A stretch of DNA of 38,326 nt from Candidatus Woesebacteria bacterium RIFCSPLOWO2_01_FULL_44_24b (GCA_001793235.1 MGHM01000003.1:13677-52002), one strand, 5' to 3'. Positions 15,361-23,184 are shown, counted from the first letter of the stretch. Numbers and translations: made by a program. The notes: generated by a model from the letters alone, not told the origin.

Positions 15361-15397
15361 CTGACTCAATATAAAGGCAGTGAGTCAGCTTTGTCAA
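15361..15397 (-). promoter_or_regulatory. Promoter of the repeat-protein operon with overlapping palindrome
   Basis: On the minus strand a perfect -35 TTGACA (15397-15392) is followed 18 bp later by TATATT (15373-15368); TTATAT with 17 bp is an alternative. A perfect inverted repeat CTGACTCA (15361-15368) / TGAGTCAG (15381-15388) spans the spacer and -10 region and is a good operator candidate. The predicted start near 15361 gives a leader of about 230 nt. The 305-base gap 15133-15437 is fully accounted for by this promoter and the leader hairpins. A weaker inverted repeat, ACTATAT / ATATAGT, lies at 15314-15340. Confidence 0.65.
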
Positions 15398-15437
15398 TAG
15401 GCTATTTATCCTATTTTGGCGGGCTATATCTGTATCA

Positions 15438-15629
15438 TCATGCCCTACCGACATGCCTAGGTATATTACCTGTTTTCTTAATGTTTCTTACAGTAATTTG
15501 GGTGACCACACCATTTTGTACAAAGATCTCAACACTCCCAAAACCATGTACTCCTTTGAGGGACTTCTTAATTTCGGCAACCAATGTTTCGGAAATTCTT
15601 TTAACCGAATACTCCTGGCCTGTATCCAT
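15438..15629 (-). CDS. DUF2292 (YezD-like) small protein
   Basis: A 63-residue protein. The core (IKKSLKGVHGFGSVEIFVQ, then NGVVTQITV) matches the DUF2292/YezD pattern: a helix, a glycine turn, then GSVxIxVQxGxVxQI strands. Function of the family is not known to me; it is small and probably cytoplasmic. The ATG shares one base with the stop of the upstream DUF4352-like gene (TAATG), so it is translationally coupled. It is the last gene of the long minus-strand envelope block before the repeat-protein promoter. Confidence 0.65.
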   Translation of the reverse strand: MDTGQEYSVKRISETLVAEIKKSLKGVHGFGSVEIFVQNGVVTQITVRNIKKTGNIPRHVGRA

Positions 15630-16180
15630 TATTGTGTAAAATCAATTTCCACTTTCTCCTTCTCCCCGGCAATTTCGCCCAGCTGGAGAGTAAAGTGAGT
15701 TAGTCCTGAGTCCACCGGGAACCCAACTCTGGTTGGTTTTGTAGAAATTGCCTGCACCAGGACCGGGTCGTTGTGAATGTCAGGTGCCAACCATTCGTTC
15801 TCGTTCACTCCAAGCCTGAGATAATCCTTGGTGTTGACTTCCACTGCCTGCGGGAGTGCATTCACGACCTTCATGTTGACGACCAGAAAACTTCTTCCGA
15901 CTACCGAATTTGCTTTCTGCCCTTGAACTATTATCTCGTCGCGGATTTCAATGTTTTCCAGGCGCATAGTGATTCCGTCAATCTCCTCACCTTTTCCATC
16001 CTTAAGTGCAATCTTAAACTCTTTATCCAGCTGCTTATTTGCAGTGGCTGCCTTAATGGTCATTTTCCCAGATTGATTAGGAGTCGATGTAGCAGACAAA
16101 CTGTTCTTAACAACTATTCCGACAGCTATGAGTACCACCAATACAATAAAGTACACCAGTAATTTTCTTCGATTTTTCAT
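15629..16180 (-). CDS. Membrane-anchored DUF4352-like protein
   Basis: A 183-residue protein with a basic start and one N-terminal membrane helix (about 7-25), a Ser/Thr linker, then a beta-rich domain. The pattern (ITMRLENIEIRD, SFLVVNMKVVNALPQAVEV, DYLRLGVNENEW, and a final strand LTHFTLQLGEI) resembles the telokin-like DUF4352 immunoglobulin fold found in many exported lipoproteins. There is no lipobox Cys here, so it would be held by the helix. Its role is unknown. Spacing from tsaB is 44 nt and it overlaps the DUF2292-like gene by 1 nt. Confidence 0.65.
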   Translation of the reverse strand: MKNRRKLLVYFIVLVVLIAVGIVVKNSLSATSTPNQSGKMTIKAATANKQLDKEFKIALKDGKGEEIDGITMRLENIEIRDEIIVQGQKANSVVGRSFLVVNMKVVNALPQAVEVNTKDYLRLGVNENEWLAPDIHNDPVLVQAISTKPTRVGFPVDSGLTHFTLQLGEIAGEKEKVEIDFTQ

Positions 16181-16224
16181 TGTTTAGTCTAGTAAATGGG
16201 GCAGCCAAATCAAGTGCCGTCATG

Positions 16225-16509
16225 CTACAGTAGGTAAACTATCTTGTCAAGAGGTTTTGGGACCTTTAATGCCCATGCCAGGGCATTGCCGACTGCGGCG
16301 CCAACACGAAGACCGGTAAAGCTCCCGGGGCCGGGGTTAACTTCCACTTCTGTGATATCTCTTAGTGTTTTACCTTCTTTTTTGAGAGTTTCAACAATAA
16401 ATGGCAATAACGCTTGGGCTTTTTTAACTTTTGCATCAGTTTCAAATTTCTTTCCCCCAAGTATAATTATTATTTTTTCTGAAGAAGACGTATCAATATA
16501 AAGCTTCAT
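16225..16509 (-). CDS. tsaB: TsaB-like protein, short form
   Basis: A 94-residue protein matching the N-terminal domain of TsaB/YeaZ: MKLYIDTSSSEKI at the start and VNPGPGSFTGLRVGAAVGNALAWAL in the middle, the hallmark motif of the family. Ordinary TsaB is about 220-230 residues with a second ASKHA subdomain; here the frame ends soon after the first. I see no continuation in another frame, so it looks naturally short rather than frameshifted. TsaB partners TsaD and TsaE in making N6-threonylcarbamoyladenosine in tRNA, and tsaE is nearby at 18326. The ATG follows the galE stop with no gap. Confidence 0.82.
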   Translation of the reverse strand: MKLYIDTSSSEKIIIILGGKKFETDAKVKKAQALLPFIVETLKKEGKTLRDITEVEVNPGPGSFTGLRVGAAVGNALAWALKVPKPLDKIVYLL

Positions 16510-17514
16510 TTATTCCCAACCTTTCGGGTACTTCTTATACCACTTTACAAGAGAGTTTATGGAGTCTTCAATACTTCGCGTTGGCTCCCAACTGAGACTC
16601 GCTTTGGCTTTTGAAATATCTGCATAAATCTTGGCATACTCACCCTGCCGCGGTTCAGCCTTCTTTCTTTCAATTTTTTTGCCGGTTATTTTCTCGACTT
16701 CTTCAATTATTTCCAAAACTGAGTTCCCCGTCCCCGTCCCTAAATTAAAAATGTCACTTTTACCGCCACTTCCTAAATACTCAAGTGCCTTAATGTGCGC
16801 TCCGTTCAAGTCGACTACATTAATATAATCCCGAATTGGTGTGCCGTCCGGGGTATCCACTTTAGGGCAAGTCAGAAAAAAAGGTTCAATGCCCAGGGCT
16901 CCGCGAACTGCATTTTGGATCAGGAGAACAGAAGGATTTTTGGAGTCCCCCACCTCGCCGTCATCAGAGGCCCCGCACACATTAAAGTATCTCAAAATTA
17001 CATAATTAAGGCCTTTTAGCTTCCCATACCAGGCAATAATATCTTCAACCATTTTTTTACTCGCACCATATGGATTGGCAGGGTTCGTGGGATGCGCCTC
17101 ATCAACGGGGGTATATTGAGTCTCGCCATAAACGGCACAAGTCGAGGAAAAGACTAGCTTGTTTATTCCAGCATTTGCTATACTTTCAATCAAATTGAGG
17201 GAACCATAAACATTATTCTCAAAATATTTGGCCGGGTTTTCCATGGACTCATTGACCATGCAACTTGCGGCATAATGCAAAACTGCGTCAATGCCTTTTT
17301 CATTTTTCAAAACTTCCGCCAGCTTTTTTTTGTCTTTTAAATCAACTTCATAATATTTAAACCTACTCTTATACTCTTCTTCAAATTTTTTTAACGCAGC
17401 TTCATGGCCTGTCGTAAAATTATCAAATACCACGACTTCATGGCCTTTCTGGAGTAGCATATAGGTTGCTACCGAGCCAATGTACCCCGCCCCACCGGTA
17501 ACCAGTATTTTCAT
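16510..17514 (-). CDS. galE: UDP-glucose 4-epimerase GalE
   Basis: A 334-residue extended short-chain dehydrogenase of typical GalE length. The NAD-binding motif GGAGYIGS is at residues 7-14. The substrate region has the VLHYAA motif (78-83), the Ser/Thr of SSTCAVYGE (124-131) and catalytic Tyr149-x3-Lys153 in PYGASKK. The conserved NPYGASK and FNVCGASDDGE segments point to GalE rather than to a dTDP-glucose dehydratase. It would interconvert UDP-glucose and UDP-galactose (or the GlcNAc forms) for surface glycans. The start overlaps the upstream dehydrogenase by 4 nt, and tsaB follows immediately. Substrate range cannot be told from sequence. Confidence 0.92.
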   Translation of the reverse strand: MKILVTGGAGYIGSVATYMLLQKGHEVVVFDNFTTGHEAALKKFEEEYKSRFKYYEVDLKDKKKLAEVLKNEKGIDAVLHYAASCMVNESMENPAKYFENNVYGSLNLIESIANAGINKLVFSSTCAVYGETQYTPVDEAHPTNPANPYGASKKMVEDIIAWYGKLKGLNYVILRYFNVCGASDDGEVGDSKNPSVLLIQNAVRGALGIEPFFLTCPKVDTPDGTPIRDYINVVDLNGAHIKALEYLGSGGKSDIFNLGTGTGNSVLEIIEEVEKITGKKIERKKAEPRQGEYAKIYADISKAKASLSWEPTRSIEDSINSLVKWYKKYPKGWE

Positions 17515-18329
17515 CTTACCGACTTTCTAACAAATTCCCCATTAACACTCTTCACGGTTTCAAGAAGTTTAGGAACATAATTTCTCTTCTTGGCCGAGGC
17601 TATAATCGCGCTTATATCTTTTGGGAAACATTTACCGCTAAACCCCCGCTTGTCGGGGAAAACCAAGGTGTGCATTTTTTCCACTCTTGAGTCAAGTGCC
17701 CAAAGCTCACGAGCCTCTCTATAGTCAACTCCATGAGCTTCACAAATGTCATACCATTCATTGGCAAAAGTTACCTTCATAGCGCCCCAAGAATTTACCA
17801 TATACTTTACAATCTCGGCCGTTGTAGAGTCAGTTTGCATATAACTCACATGAGGACCCATTATTCTTGTAAAAAGGTCCACTACTTTTTTGGTAACTTG
17901 CCTCGGTCCGCCAAAAATCTGAAAAGTGTGCATCTTCATGTCTTCCGGGTGGGGATATCTCCATGGAGGAGTAAAGTACTTGCCTTCACCTATATATTCA
18001 GGCGAAAAAACCAATTCCTTGCCGTATTTTTTTGATAACTTCAGAGTAGTCCCGGGCTCCACCGTTGACTTTATTAAAATAAGCGGAGTACTGAGCCATT
18101 TTACACTTTGCTCGACTATAGAGGTGTCGCAACTGCCGTCTTTAGACTCCAAAGTAGGCACACAGATCACAACCAAGTCGCATTTATTGACGGCATTTTG
18201 GGTGACCTTGACTTGCGGATAGCCGGGGATTTTCTTGTACTGTGGATCATAAACCGCAGCTACGCTATCTCCAAAAAAGCTGTGAAGGGCCTTGCCTACA
18301 TAACCATAGCCTACTATTGCAACGCTCAT
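17511..18329 (-). CDS. UDP-glucose/GDP-mannose dehydrogenase family protein, short
   Basis: A 272-residue protein with the N-terminal NAD domain (VAIVGYGYVG, residues 3-12; VVICVPT, 53-59; STVEPGTT, 88-95) and the central helical domain of nucleotide-sugar 6-dehydrogenases. The catalytic Cys234 is present in GFSGKCFPKD, as is the Lys of the helix region (IVKYMVNSWGAMKVTF). The usual C-terminal UDP-binding domain (about 120-150 residues) is absent, since the family is normally 420-450 long. The frame ends cleanly with a 4-nt overlap into galE, so this is not an obvious frameshift. It may oxidise a sugar nucleotide to a uronate, or use a different substrate given the missing domain. Confidence 0.82.
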   Translation of the reverse strand: MSVAIVGYGYVGKALHSFFGDSVAAVYDPQYKKIPGYPQVKVTQNAVNKCDLVVICVPTLESKDGSCDTSIVEQSVKWLSTPLILIKSTVEPGTTLKLSKKYGKELVFSPEYIGEGKYFTPPWRYPHPEDMKMHTFQIFGGPRQVTKKVVDLFTRIMGPHVSYMQTDSTTAEIVKYMVNSWGAMKVTFANEWYDICEAHGVDYREARELWALDSRVEKMHTLVFPDKRGFSGKCFPKDISAIIASAKKRNYVPKLLETVKSVNGEFVRKSVR

Positions 18330-18736
18330 TCTTGTATTTTTATTTTCCTCTCGTTTTCATTAATGTTTTCAAAATTAACCCATTTAGTAGTTTTGGGCAG
18401 TAAGTCGGCAATGCGCTCTGCCCACTCTATCAGTACAATTGATTTACGCGCTGCTATTATATCCAAAAGGCCCAAGTTTGCCATCTCAACTTTCAAGTTT
18501 TGCTCAAGCCTGTATAAATCAACATGACACAGCTTGCCATATTCACGCATGATTATAAAAGTGGGCGAGTTTACCCGGGCATCAATTTTCAAACCCTCGG
18601 CAACACCCTGGATAAAAGTTGTCTTGCCACTCCCGAGCTCCCCGGTAAGCCCCACAACATCGCCAGCTTTTAAATCAGCTGAAAATTCTCTGCCCACCTC
18701 CTTAGTCGCGCTGGAGCTATTGGTAATAATTTCCAT
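18326..18736 (-). CDS. tsaE: tRNA t6A biosynthesis ATPase TsaE
   Basis: A 136-residue P-loop protein of normal TsaE length. Walker A GELGSGKT is at 32-39; the conserved SPTF (57-60) and HVDLYRL (71-77) segments and the IEWAERI motif are present. TsaE is the ATPase that resets the TsaB-TsaD complex in t6A tRNA modification. Its start overlaps the end of the VanZ-like gene by 67 nt, unusually long for this window. Alignment of the start (MEIITNSSSAT) with family members supports it. It overlaps the following dehydrogenase gene by 4 nt. Confidence 0.92.
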   Translation of the reverse strand: MEIITNSSSATKEVGREFSADLKAGDVVGLTGELGSGKTTFIQGVAEGLKIDARVNSPTFIIMREYGKLCHVDLYRLEQNLKVEMANLGLLDIIAARKSIVLIEWAERIADLLPKTTKWVNFENINENERKIKIQE

Positions 18737-19086
18737 ATTATAAATGCTACCCCCAGTGCTCCAATTGTATCAAAAATAATGTCGCGGGCGCGCGGTTCCC
18801 GGCCCGGAGTGAAGCTCTGGTGAATTTCGTCCGTAATCGCGTAAAAAACCGCCAGAGCCACCGCAGATATCATCGCATTCCGCTTGCCATCCCCAGAATT
18901 CCAAAACGCGCGGTAGGAAAGTATTGTCAAAACTCCATACTCAACCATATGGGCCATTTTTTTGATTATAAAATCCTGCCAATAGATCTCGGTTGTCGTG
19001 CCCGTGGGGTAGCTCGAGAACGCAAAAATCACCCCGGCCCACAAAATAACCGGCAAAAAAAACCTGATCTTAGGTGGTATTTTCAT
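18670..19086 (-). CDS. VanZ-like membrane protein
   Basis: A 138-residue protein with four hydrophobic segments and the VanZ-family motifs: FSS near residue 25, KMAHMVEYGVL (about 43-53), and TDEIHQSFTPGREPRARDIIFDT (about 86-108) with the E-x-x-Q pair. VanZ proteins are small integral membrane proteins of unclear biochemical role, some linked to resistance to cell-wall antibiotics. The last 67 nt overlap tsaE and the first 17 nt overlap the upstream secreted-protein gene, so all three are coupled. Confidence 0.8.
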   Translation of the reverse strand: MKIPPKIRFFLPVILWAGVIFAFSSYPTGTTTEIYWQDFIIKKMAHMVEYGVLTILSYRAFWNSGDGKRNAMISAVALAVFYAITDEIHQSFTPGREPRARDIIFDTIGALGVAFIIWKLLPIAPARLRRWAENFQLI

Positions 19087-19885
19087 GTCTGGACTTTAAA
19101 AAGCTTGCAGCCGCGGCTCCAACAAAGCCAACTCCCGCAACTACCATTATTATGGCAATTGGAGAAAGATTTCCAGAGCCACTCTGGCTGGTGGTGTCCT
19201 CCATTCCCAAAACCTCAGGAGTAGAGGTAGCTTCACCACGAACTTCAATAGGTGCAGCCGAGGCGGTTTCCGTGGGCTTCGGTGTCGCTGTAGGCTTTTT
19301 GGTAGGTGCTGCGGTTGGCTTTGGCGTGGCTGATTTTGTTGGTGTTGGTGTAGGGGTTGATGACGGAGTCGGGCTTGGTGATGGCGATGGGGTGGGTGTT
19401 GGCGAAGGCGTGGGAGTGGCCACATTCAAAGAAACTGTTAATTCGTTTGAGTCAGAACCACTAGATGAATTACCAGTATAGCGCTTTAATTTAACTAAAT
19501 AATTACCGGGGCCATAATAATGAGGATCGTCATAATTAAAACGCATTGACACGGGAATACTGCATTTTTCTTCTACAACTTGACAATACAGAAACTTACC
19601 TTGTATGAAACTCGGTTCCGCTTCTGATACATATTGAATCCACTCGTCAGATTTATTTTTTGTAAAACCAAAATAATTTGTTTTATCTATATGTTTTATT
19701 GCACCTTGGAAATAGCATTTGCCTTCTGGGCATGACTGAGTGGAAACGTCAGATAATTCGGCTGAAAACGTGATACTATCCCCACTGACAACTGGATTTG
19801 AGATAACAAAATCTATTGCGTTTACAGTACTCGTTGAAATCAGGAGTAAAAAAAGTGCTATAAAACAGCTGAAAGACTGCTTCAT
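19070..19885 (-). CDS. Secreted protein with Thr-Pro stalk and C-terminal anchor
   Basis: A 271-residue protein. A signal peptide (about 1-23, ending VNA) is followed by an N-terminal domain (about 24-155) with four Cys, likely two disulfides, and beta-rich patterns such as ISNPVVSGDSITFSAEL. A low-complexity stalk of TPTPSP/TPKPTA units (about 157-215) leads to a single membrane helix (about 240-262) and the short basic tail KSRHENTT. This is a typical stalked surface protein. The domain resembles extracytoplasmic Ig-like folds; I cannot name it. It starts directly after the M23-type gene, suggesting joint function at the cell envelope. Confidence 0.75.
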   Translation of the reverse strand: MKQSFSCFIALFLLLISTSTVNAIDFVISNPVVSGDSITFSAELSDVSTQSCPEGKCYFQGAIKHIDKTNYFGFTKNKSDEWIQYVSEAEPSFIQGKFLYCQVVEEKCSIPVSMRFNYDDPHYYGPGNYLVKLKRYTGNSSSGSDSNELTVSLNVATPTPSPTPTPSPSPSPTPSSTPTPTPTKSATPKPTAAPTKKPTATPKPTETASAAPIEVRGEATSTPEVLGMEDTTSQSGSGNLSPIAIIMVVAGVGFVGAAAASFLKSRHENTT

Positions 19886-21040
19886 TTAGTAATTAATATG
19901 AAGGTAATACGTGTCTATGCCGTCACTTTCATGCTTAACTCGCGCGTATCGCAGGCGGCAGCCATTGCTTCCTCCCACACTCCCACGATATAGCGTCCCG
20001 GGGGCTACCGCCTTAACTTCAGAAGAACTTTCGCTATTAATATCAATCCCGTTGTGGAAGTTGTAAATTTTCCCAACCCAGCTGTTCTTCACAGCCCAAG
20101 TGCTTCCATAGCCTTGGGTATAGCGCACTGCGGGGTTTATGGGCCAATCCCAGGAGCCAGATGGGTTAAACGCGTCGCCTTCACTGCACTCGCCCGGGCC
20201 GGAACAGTTAAGGTAGCCAATCCCGGGTTTTAAATAACTAAATGGGTTCTCGGTTGAGCTTCCTTTACTGACTATAAAATGCAAATGCTCGCCGCTTGAG
20301 TTGCACGATGGCCCCTGGATAATGCTTGCGATTCTGCTCCCCGTACTGACATGGCCCACTTCAGTTTCATCTCCCTGCCCCGCAATAATGGCCTGAATGG
20401 CTTCAAACTCGGCTCGCGCTGCGGACAGTAACTGCTGGTAGCGCTTCTCATCATTTCTGGTCAAGGCCAAGAGGTTGGCTTTGGCAGCTTTCTGCTGGTC
20501 CAGTACCGCTTTTTGCTCAGCCAGTACCGCCTCTAACTCTTCGAGTTCGGTCTTTTGCTCTGTATAAGTATTTTTAGCGCTATCCAGTCTGTCTATTAAT
20601 TTCTGGTCTGCTTCCTGGATTCTCTTAAGATAATGAAATTTGGAAACCGCTTCACTTACATTGTCGGAGGCCAAAAGAATAATCGGCGAATCCTCAAGCC
20701 GGGTCAGCTTGTAAGTTTCCCCCACTCTTGAGTTAAAAGCATTGGATAAGTTATCCAAAGAGGTCTCAAGCTGGTCAATTCTACCACCCAGGAGGGTAAT
20801 TTGCGCCTGAGTCTGGTCAATCTTAAGTTCAGTCAAGTGAATCCGCGCATTAAACTGCGCCACTTCGTTTGCAAGAGTTGTGGCCTGGGATTGAAGCCGT
20901 GAAATCTGGGTATTATATTCCTCTATCTGGCGGTTCAGCTCATCAAGCTTAGACTGATCCTCAGCAAATACCGGGCGACCAACCAGAAATACTACTACAG
21001 CAAAAACTACTAGAATTTTTTTTGCGGTCAAGTAAAGCAT
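19886..21040 (-). CDS. EnvC-like coiled-coil protein with permuted M23 (LytM) domain
   Basis: A 384-residue exported protein. A signal peptide (about 1-26, VFAED) and a long coiled coil (about 28-225, in two parts) as in EnvC/NlpD-type hydrolase activators are followed by an M23-like domain. Its halves are in unusual order: GHVSTGSRIASI and GEHLHFIVSK..NPFSYL (about 229-270), normally the C-terminal half, come before QGYGSTWAV, NFHNGIDI (H-x3-D), VKAVAPGTLYRG and YYLHINY (about 302-384), normally the N-terminal half. The protein ends right at YLH. The metal ligands H, D and HxH are all present. The gene lies 29 nt after ftsX, in the place where EnvC-type partners of FtsEX occur. It probably cleaves, or activates cleavage of, peptidoglycan at division. 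Confidence 0.85.
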   Translation of the reverse strand: MLYLTAKKILVVFAVVVFLVGRPVFAEDQSKLDELNRQIEEYNTQISRLQSQATTLANEVAQFNARIHLTELKIDQTQAQITLLGGRIDQLETSLDNLSNAFNSRVGETYKLTRLEDSPIILLASDNVSEAVSKFHYLKRIQEADQKLIDRLDSAKNTYTEQKTELEELEAVLAEQKAVLDQQKAAKANLLALTRNDEKRYQQLLSAARAEFEAIQAIIAGQGDETEVGHVSTGSRIASIIQGPSCNSSGEHLHFIVSKGSSTENPFSYLKPGIGYLNCSGPGECSEGDAFNPSGSWDWPINPAVRYTQGYGSTWAVKNSWVGKIYNFHNGIDINSESSSEVKAVAPGTLYRGSVGGSNGCRLRYARVKHESDGIDTYYLHINY

Positions 21041-21069
21041 ACGTATATTGTACTATACCTGTTCCATGC

Positions 21070-21984
21070 CTAGCGGAGCTTAAGAGTTCGGGAGAGTGAG
21101 AATAGACTTCCAAAAATTGCGATAAATACGCCAATTACAAGCTCGCCTGCAAGGATTGCCCCAAGCATTAAGAAAAACTCACTGCTGGCCTTGGGCAGAA
21201 TAGGTATATCTCCAAAATAGGAAAATATACCGGGGGAAGCATACATCACGATTACTGATGCCATAAGCCAGCCTATCACGACTCCCATAACTGAATAATG
21301 AATGGCCTCCAGGACCAGCGGGGCGCGAATAAACCACGGCGTTGCCCCAATCAGGCTCAAGGACTCAATCTCATCACGTTTCATACTGATTCTCATGCCT
21401 ATAACCACCATAAGTACCAAAAACGAAGTTACAGCTAGAACACCTATAGCAATAGCTCCGGCAACTCTCACATAGTAAGTTATAGTCCGGAGGCGCTCTA
21501 TTACGTCGCCGACTGCGGCTGAGCCCCCAACGTTGGCCGTAAAGCCGATATCGTCAACAATTAGCTCATCCTGCATAAGCTCTATCATCTCCTGGGCCTG
21601 ATCCAAGTCACTTGGTGAAAATTCAATACTCGCGGGGAATATCGACGGGCTCACAAGCTCACCCAATAGCGGGTTGTCCGACGTTGCCTCTTTATAAATC
21701 GCCAGGGCTTCCTCCTTGGAAATAAGGCGCAAATTTGCCACTCTCGGGTCGCTCTTGAGCCTGCCCATGAGCTCATTTATTTGCTCCTGGTTCGCGTCAT
21801 CGGTCAAGAAGGCAATAATTTGTGGCCGTGTTTCAAAGTAATTTAATAGCTGGTGACTTGAGAAAACGGAAATGGCAATTAGAGTTGAGACAAAAAAAGT
21901 GACAGCGAGAACCAATATGGCAGCCATAGCCTGAAAGGGGGCGCGCCGGATGTTATCAAAGCTGGTTTTTAAATGCAATTTCAT
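21070..21984 (-). CDS. ftsX: Cell division protein FtsX
   Basis: A 304-residue protein with the FtsX layout: a cytoplasmic N-terminus, membrane helix 1 (about 20-42), an extracytoplasmic domain (about 45-165) and three further helices (about 170-200, 220-245 and 265-295). The large loop contains the FtsX pattern DANQEQINELMGRLKSDPRV and LISKEEALAIYKE. It would work with FtsE and transmit ATP-driven changes across the membrane to a hydrolase or its activator, probably the M23-type protein encoded next. The ATG overlaps the ftsE stop by 4 nt. Confidence 0.94.
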   Translation of the reverse strand: MKLHLKTSFDNIRRAPFQAMAAILVLAVTFFVSTLIAISVFSSHQLLNYFETRPQIIAFLTDDANQEQINELMGRLKSDPRVANLRLISKEEALAIYKEATSDNPLLGELVSPSIFPASIEFSPSDLDQAQEMIELMQDELIVDDIGFTANVGGSAAVGDVIERLRTITYYVRVAGAIAIGVLAVTSFLVLMVVIGMRISMKRDEIESLSLIGATPWFIRAPLVLEAIHYSVMGVVIGWLMASVIVMYASPGIFSYFGDIPILPKASSEFFLMLGAILAGELVIGVFIAIFGSLFSLSRTLKLR

Positions 21985-22655
21985 TCTTTAGTGTCCTTCT
22001 CTACTTCACCTTTCCTTAATTCTAAAATTCTAGCCTTAAATTCTTTAATTATCTTCTTGTGATGCGTGGTAACAATAACAGTTTTGCCTTCTTCATGAAT
22101 TTTTTTTAACAACTTTATTACCTCCTCTGCCGTCTCCCAATCAAGATTCCCGGTTGGCTCATCGGCAAAGATAATGCTTGGATTTACCACGAGCGCTCTC
22201 GCAAGCGCGGCCCGCTGAATTTCTCCTCCGGCAAGCTGGGAAGGAAACAACTCTGAGCGCTCGGAAAGCCCAACGAGGTCCAAAACGTGTTCTACCCGAG
22301 CTGCCCACTCAATCTTGGGGGTCTTTGATATTGCCAAGGCAATGTCGCAATTCTCACTGACAGTTTTTTCAGGCAAAAGTTTGAAATCCTGAAACACGAC
22401 TCCAATTTTTTGCCTGAGTTTAGGGATATCGCGCCTTTTTAGCTTTCCGACCGATTTGCCATCAAAAACTATTTCCCCAGCTGAGGGGCGAATTTCACGG
22501 ATAAGGAGCTTGAGAAGCGTGGTTTTTCCTGCCCCCGAAGGCCCGGTTACAAAAACCATCTCTCCCTCATCAATCCCAAAACTCACATCCCTAAGAGCTT
22601 CTATTGAGCCAAAATTCTTTGAAACTTTATTAAATTCTAAAAGAGGCATGGGCAA
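21981..22655 (-). CDS. ftsE: Cell division ATP-binding protein FtsE
   Basis: A 224-residue ABC ATPase of normal FtsE length. Walker A GPSGAGKT is at 38-45, the Q-loop VVFQDFKLLP at 86-95, the signature LAGGE at 141-145 (Ala in place of the usual Ser), Walker B IIFADEP at 161-167 and the H-switch TTHH near 196-199. FKLLP and EPTGNLD are typical of FtsE. It drives FtsX and is cotranscribed with it. The upstream 22657 gene is 1 nt away, so the operon appears to begin at or before 23145. Confidence 0.95.
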   Translation of the reverse strand: MPMPLLEFNKVSKNFGSIEALRDVSFGIDEGEMVFVTGPSGAGKTTLLKLLIREIRPSAGEIVFDGKSVGKLKRRDIPKLRQKIGVVFQDFKLLPEKTVSENCDIALAISKTPKIEWAARVEHVLDLVGLSERSELFPSQLAGGEIQRAALARALVVNPSIIFADEPTGNLDWETAEEVIKLLKKIHEEGKTVIVTTHHKKIIKEFKARILELRKGEVEKDTKE

Positions 22656-22656
22656 G

Positions 22657-23145
22657 TTATTGTATTTCTTTTACACGGCCTACGTCCATAAGCCAACCGG
22701 CATGTTCAGCGGCCAGAGTCTGGCCAAATACTTCAACTTTTTTGTCTATAAATGGGTCAAGATCTAAAACAGTTGAGAGCAGGTATACATATTTTTCAGC
22801 TCCTGCTCCGGTATCCAAATAGTGCGTCCCTTCACCCTCTATGCCGCCCTCGTGAAGTGTGCCCTGTGCCGAGTCAGCAAAGACACTCTCATCCACAGTT
22901 GCCCCTTCCGGGTTTTCCGAAACATTGGCTGTTGGAGTCGCTTGCCCGCCTTCAGCTGAAACTCCAGACAATGCACGGCCGGTTAAAACTCCTGCAGCCA
23001 CAACTACCAAACCAATAACCACAAACTTCACTTTTGCATTATTATCTATGGGAAGTTTTTTTACAACCTTTTCGTCTAAGGCCGGAGTCGCCGGCTGGGG
23101 AGCAATTACCGACGGCTGGACAGCTACAGTTTTTATTTGTTCCAT
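22657..23145 (-). CDS. Anchored protein upstream of ftsE, unknown
   Basis: A 162-residue protein if started at the ATG at 23145; an upstream TTG at 23163 is possible but less likely. The N-terminal ~40 residues are Pro/Val/Lys-rich and cytoplasmic, followed by a membrane helix (about 41-60), a disordered Gly/Thr/Glu-rich stretch and a small domain of about 60 residues. That domain includes KYVYLLSTVLDLDPFIDKKVEVFGQTLA and ends WLMDVGRVKEI. The final part (DLDPFIDKKVEVFGQT) resembles small OB-fold domains (NirD/YgiW-like), but this is a weak match. It is the first gene of the ftsEX operon, so it may be a division or envelope factor. Confidence 0.68.
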   Translation of the reverse strand: MEQIKTVAVQPSVIAPQPATPALDEKVVKKLPIDNNAKVKFVVIGLVVVAAGVLTGRALSGVSAEGGQATPTANVSENPEGATVDESVFADSAQGTLHEGGIEGEGTHYLDTGAGAEKYVYLLSTVLDLDPFIDKKVEVFGQTLAAEHAGWLMDVGRVKEIQ

Positions 23146-23184
23146 GAACTTACTATAACACAAGAAGCAAAGTAAGGTGAATAG

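Noticed and set aside
15391..15639. A plus-strand open frame of 82 codons
   Set aside because: It is antisense to the DUF2292-like gene, whose product matches a known family and is coupled to its neighbour.
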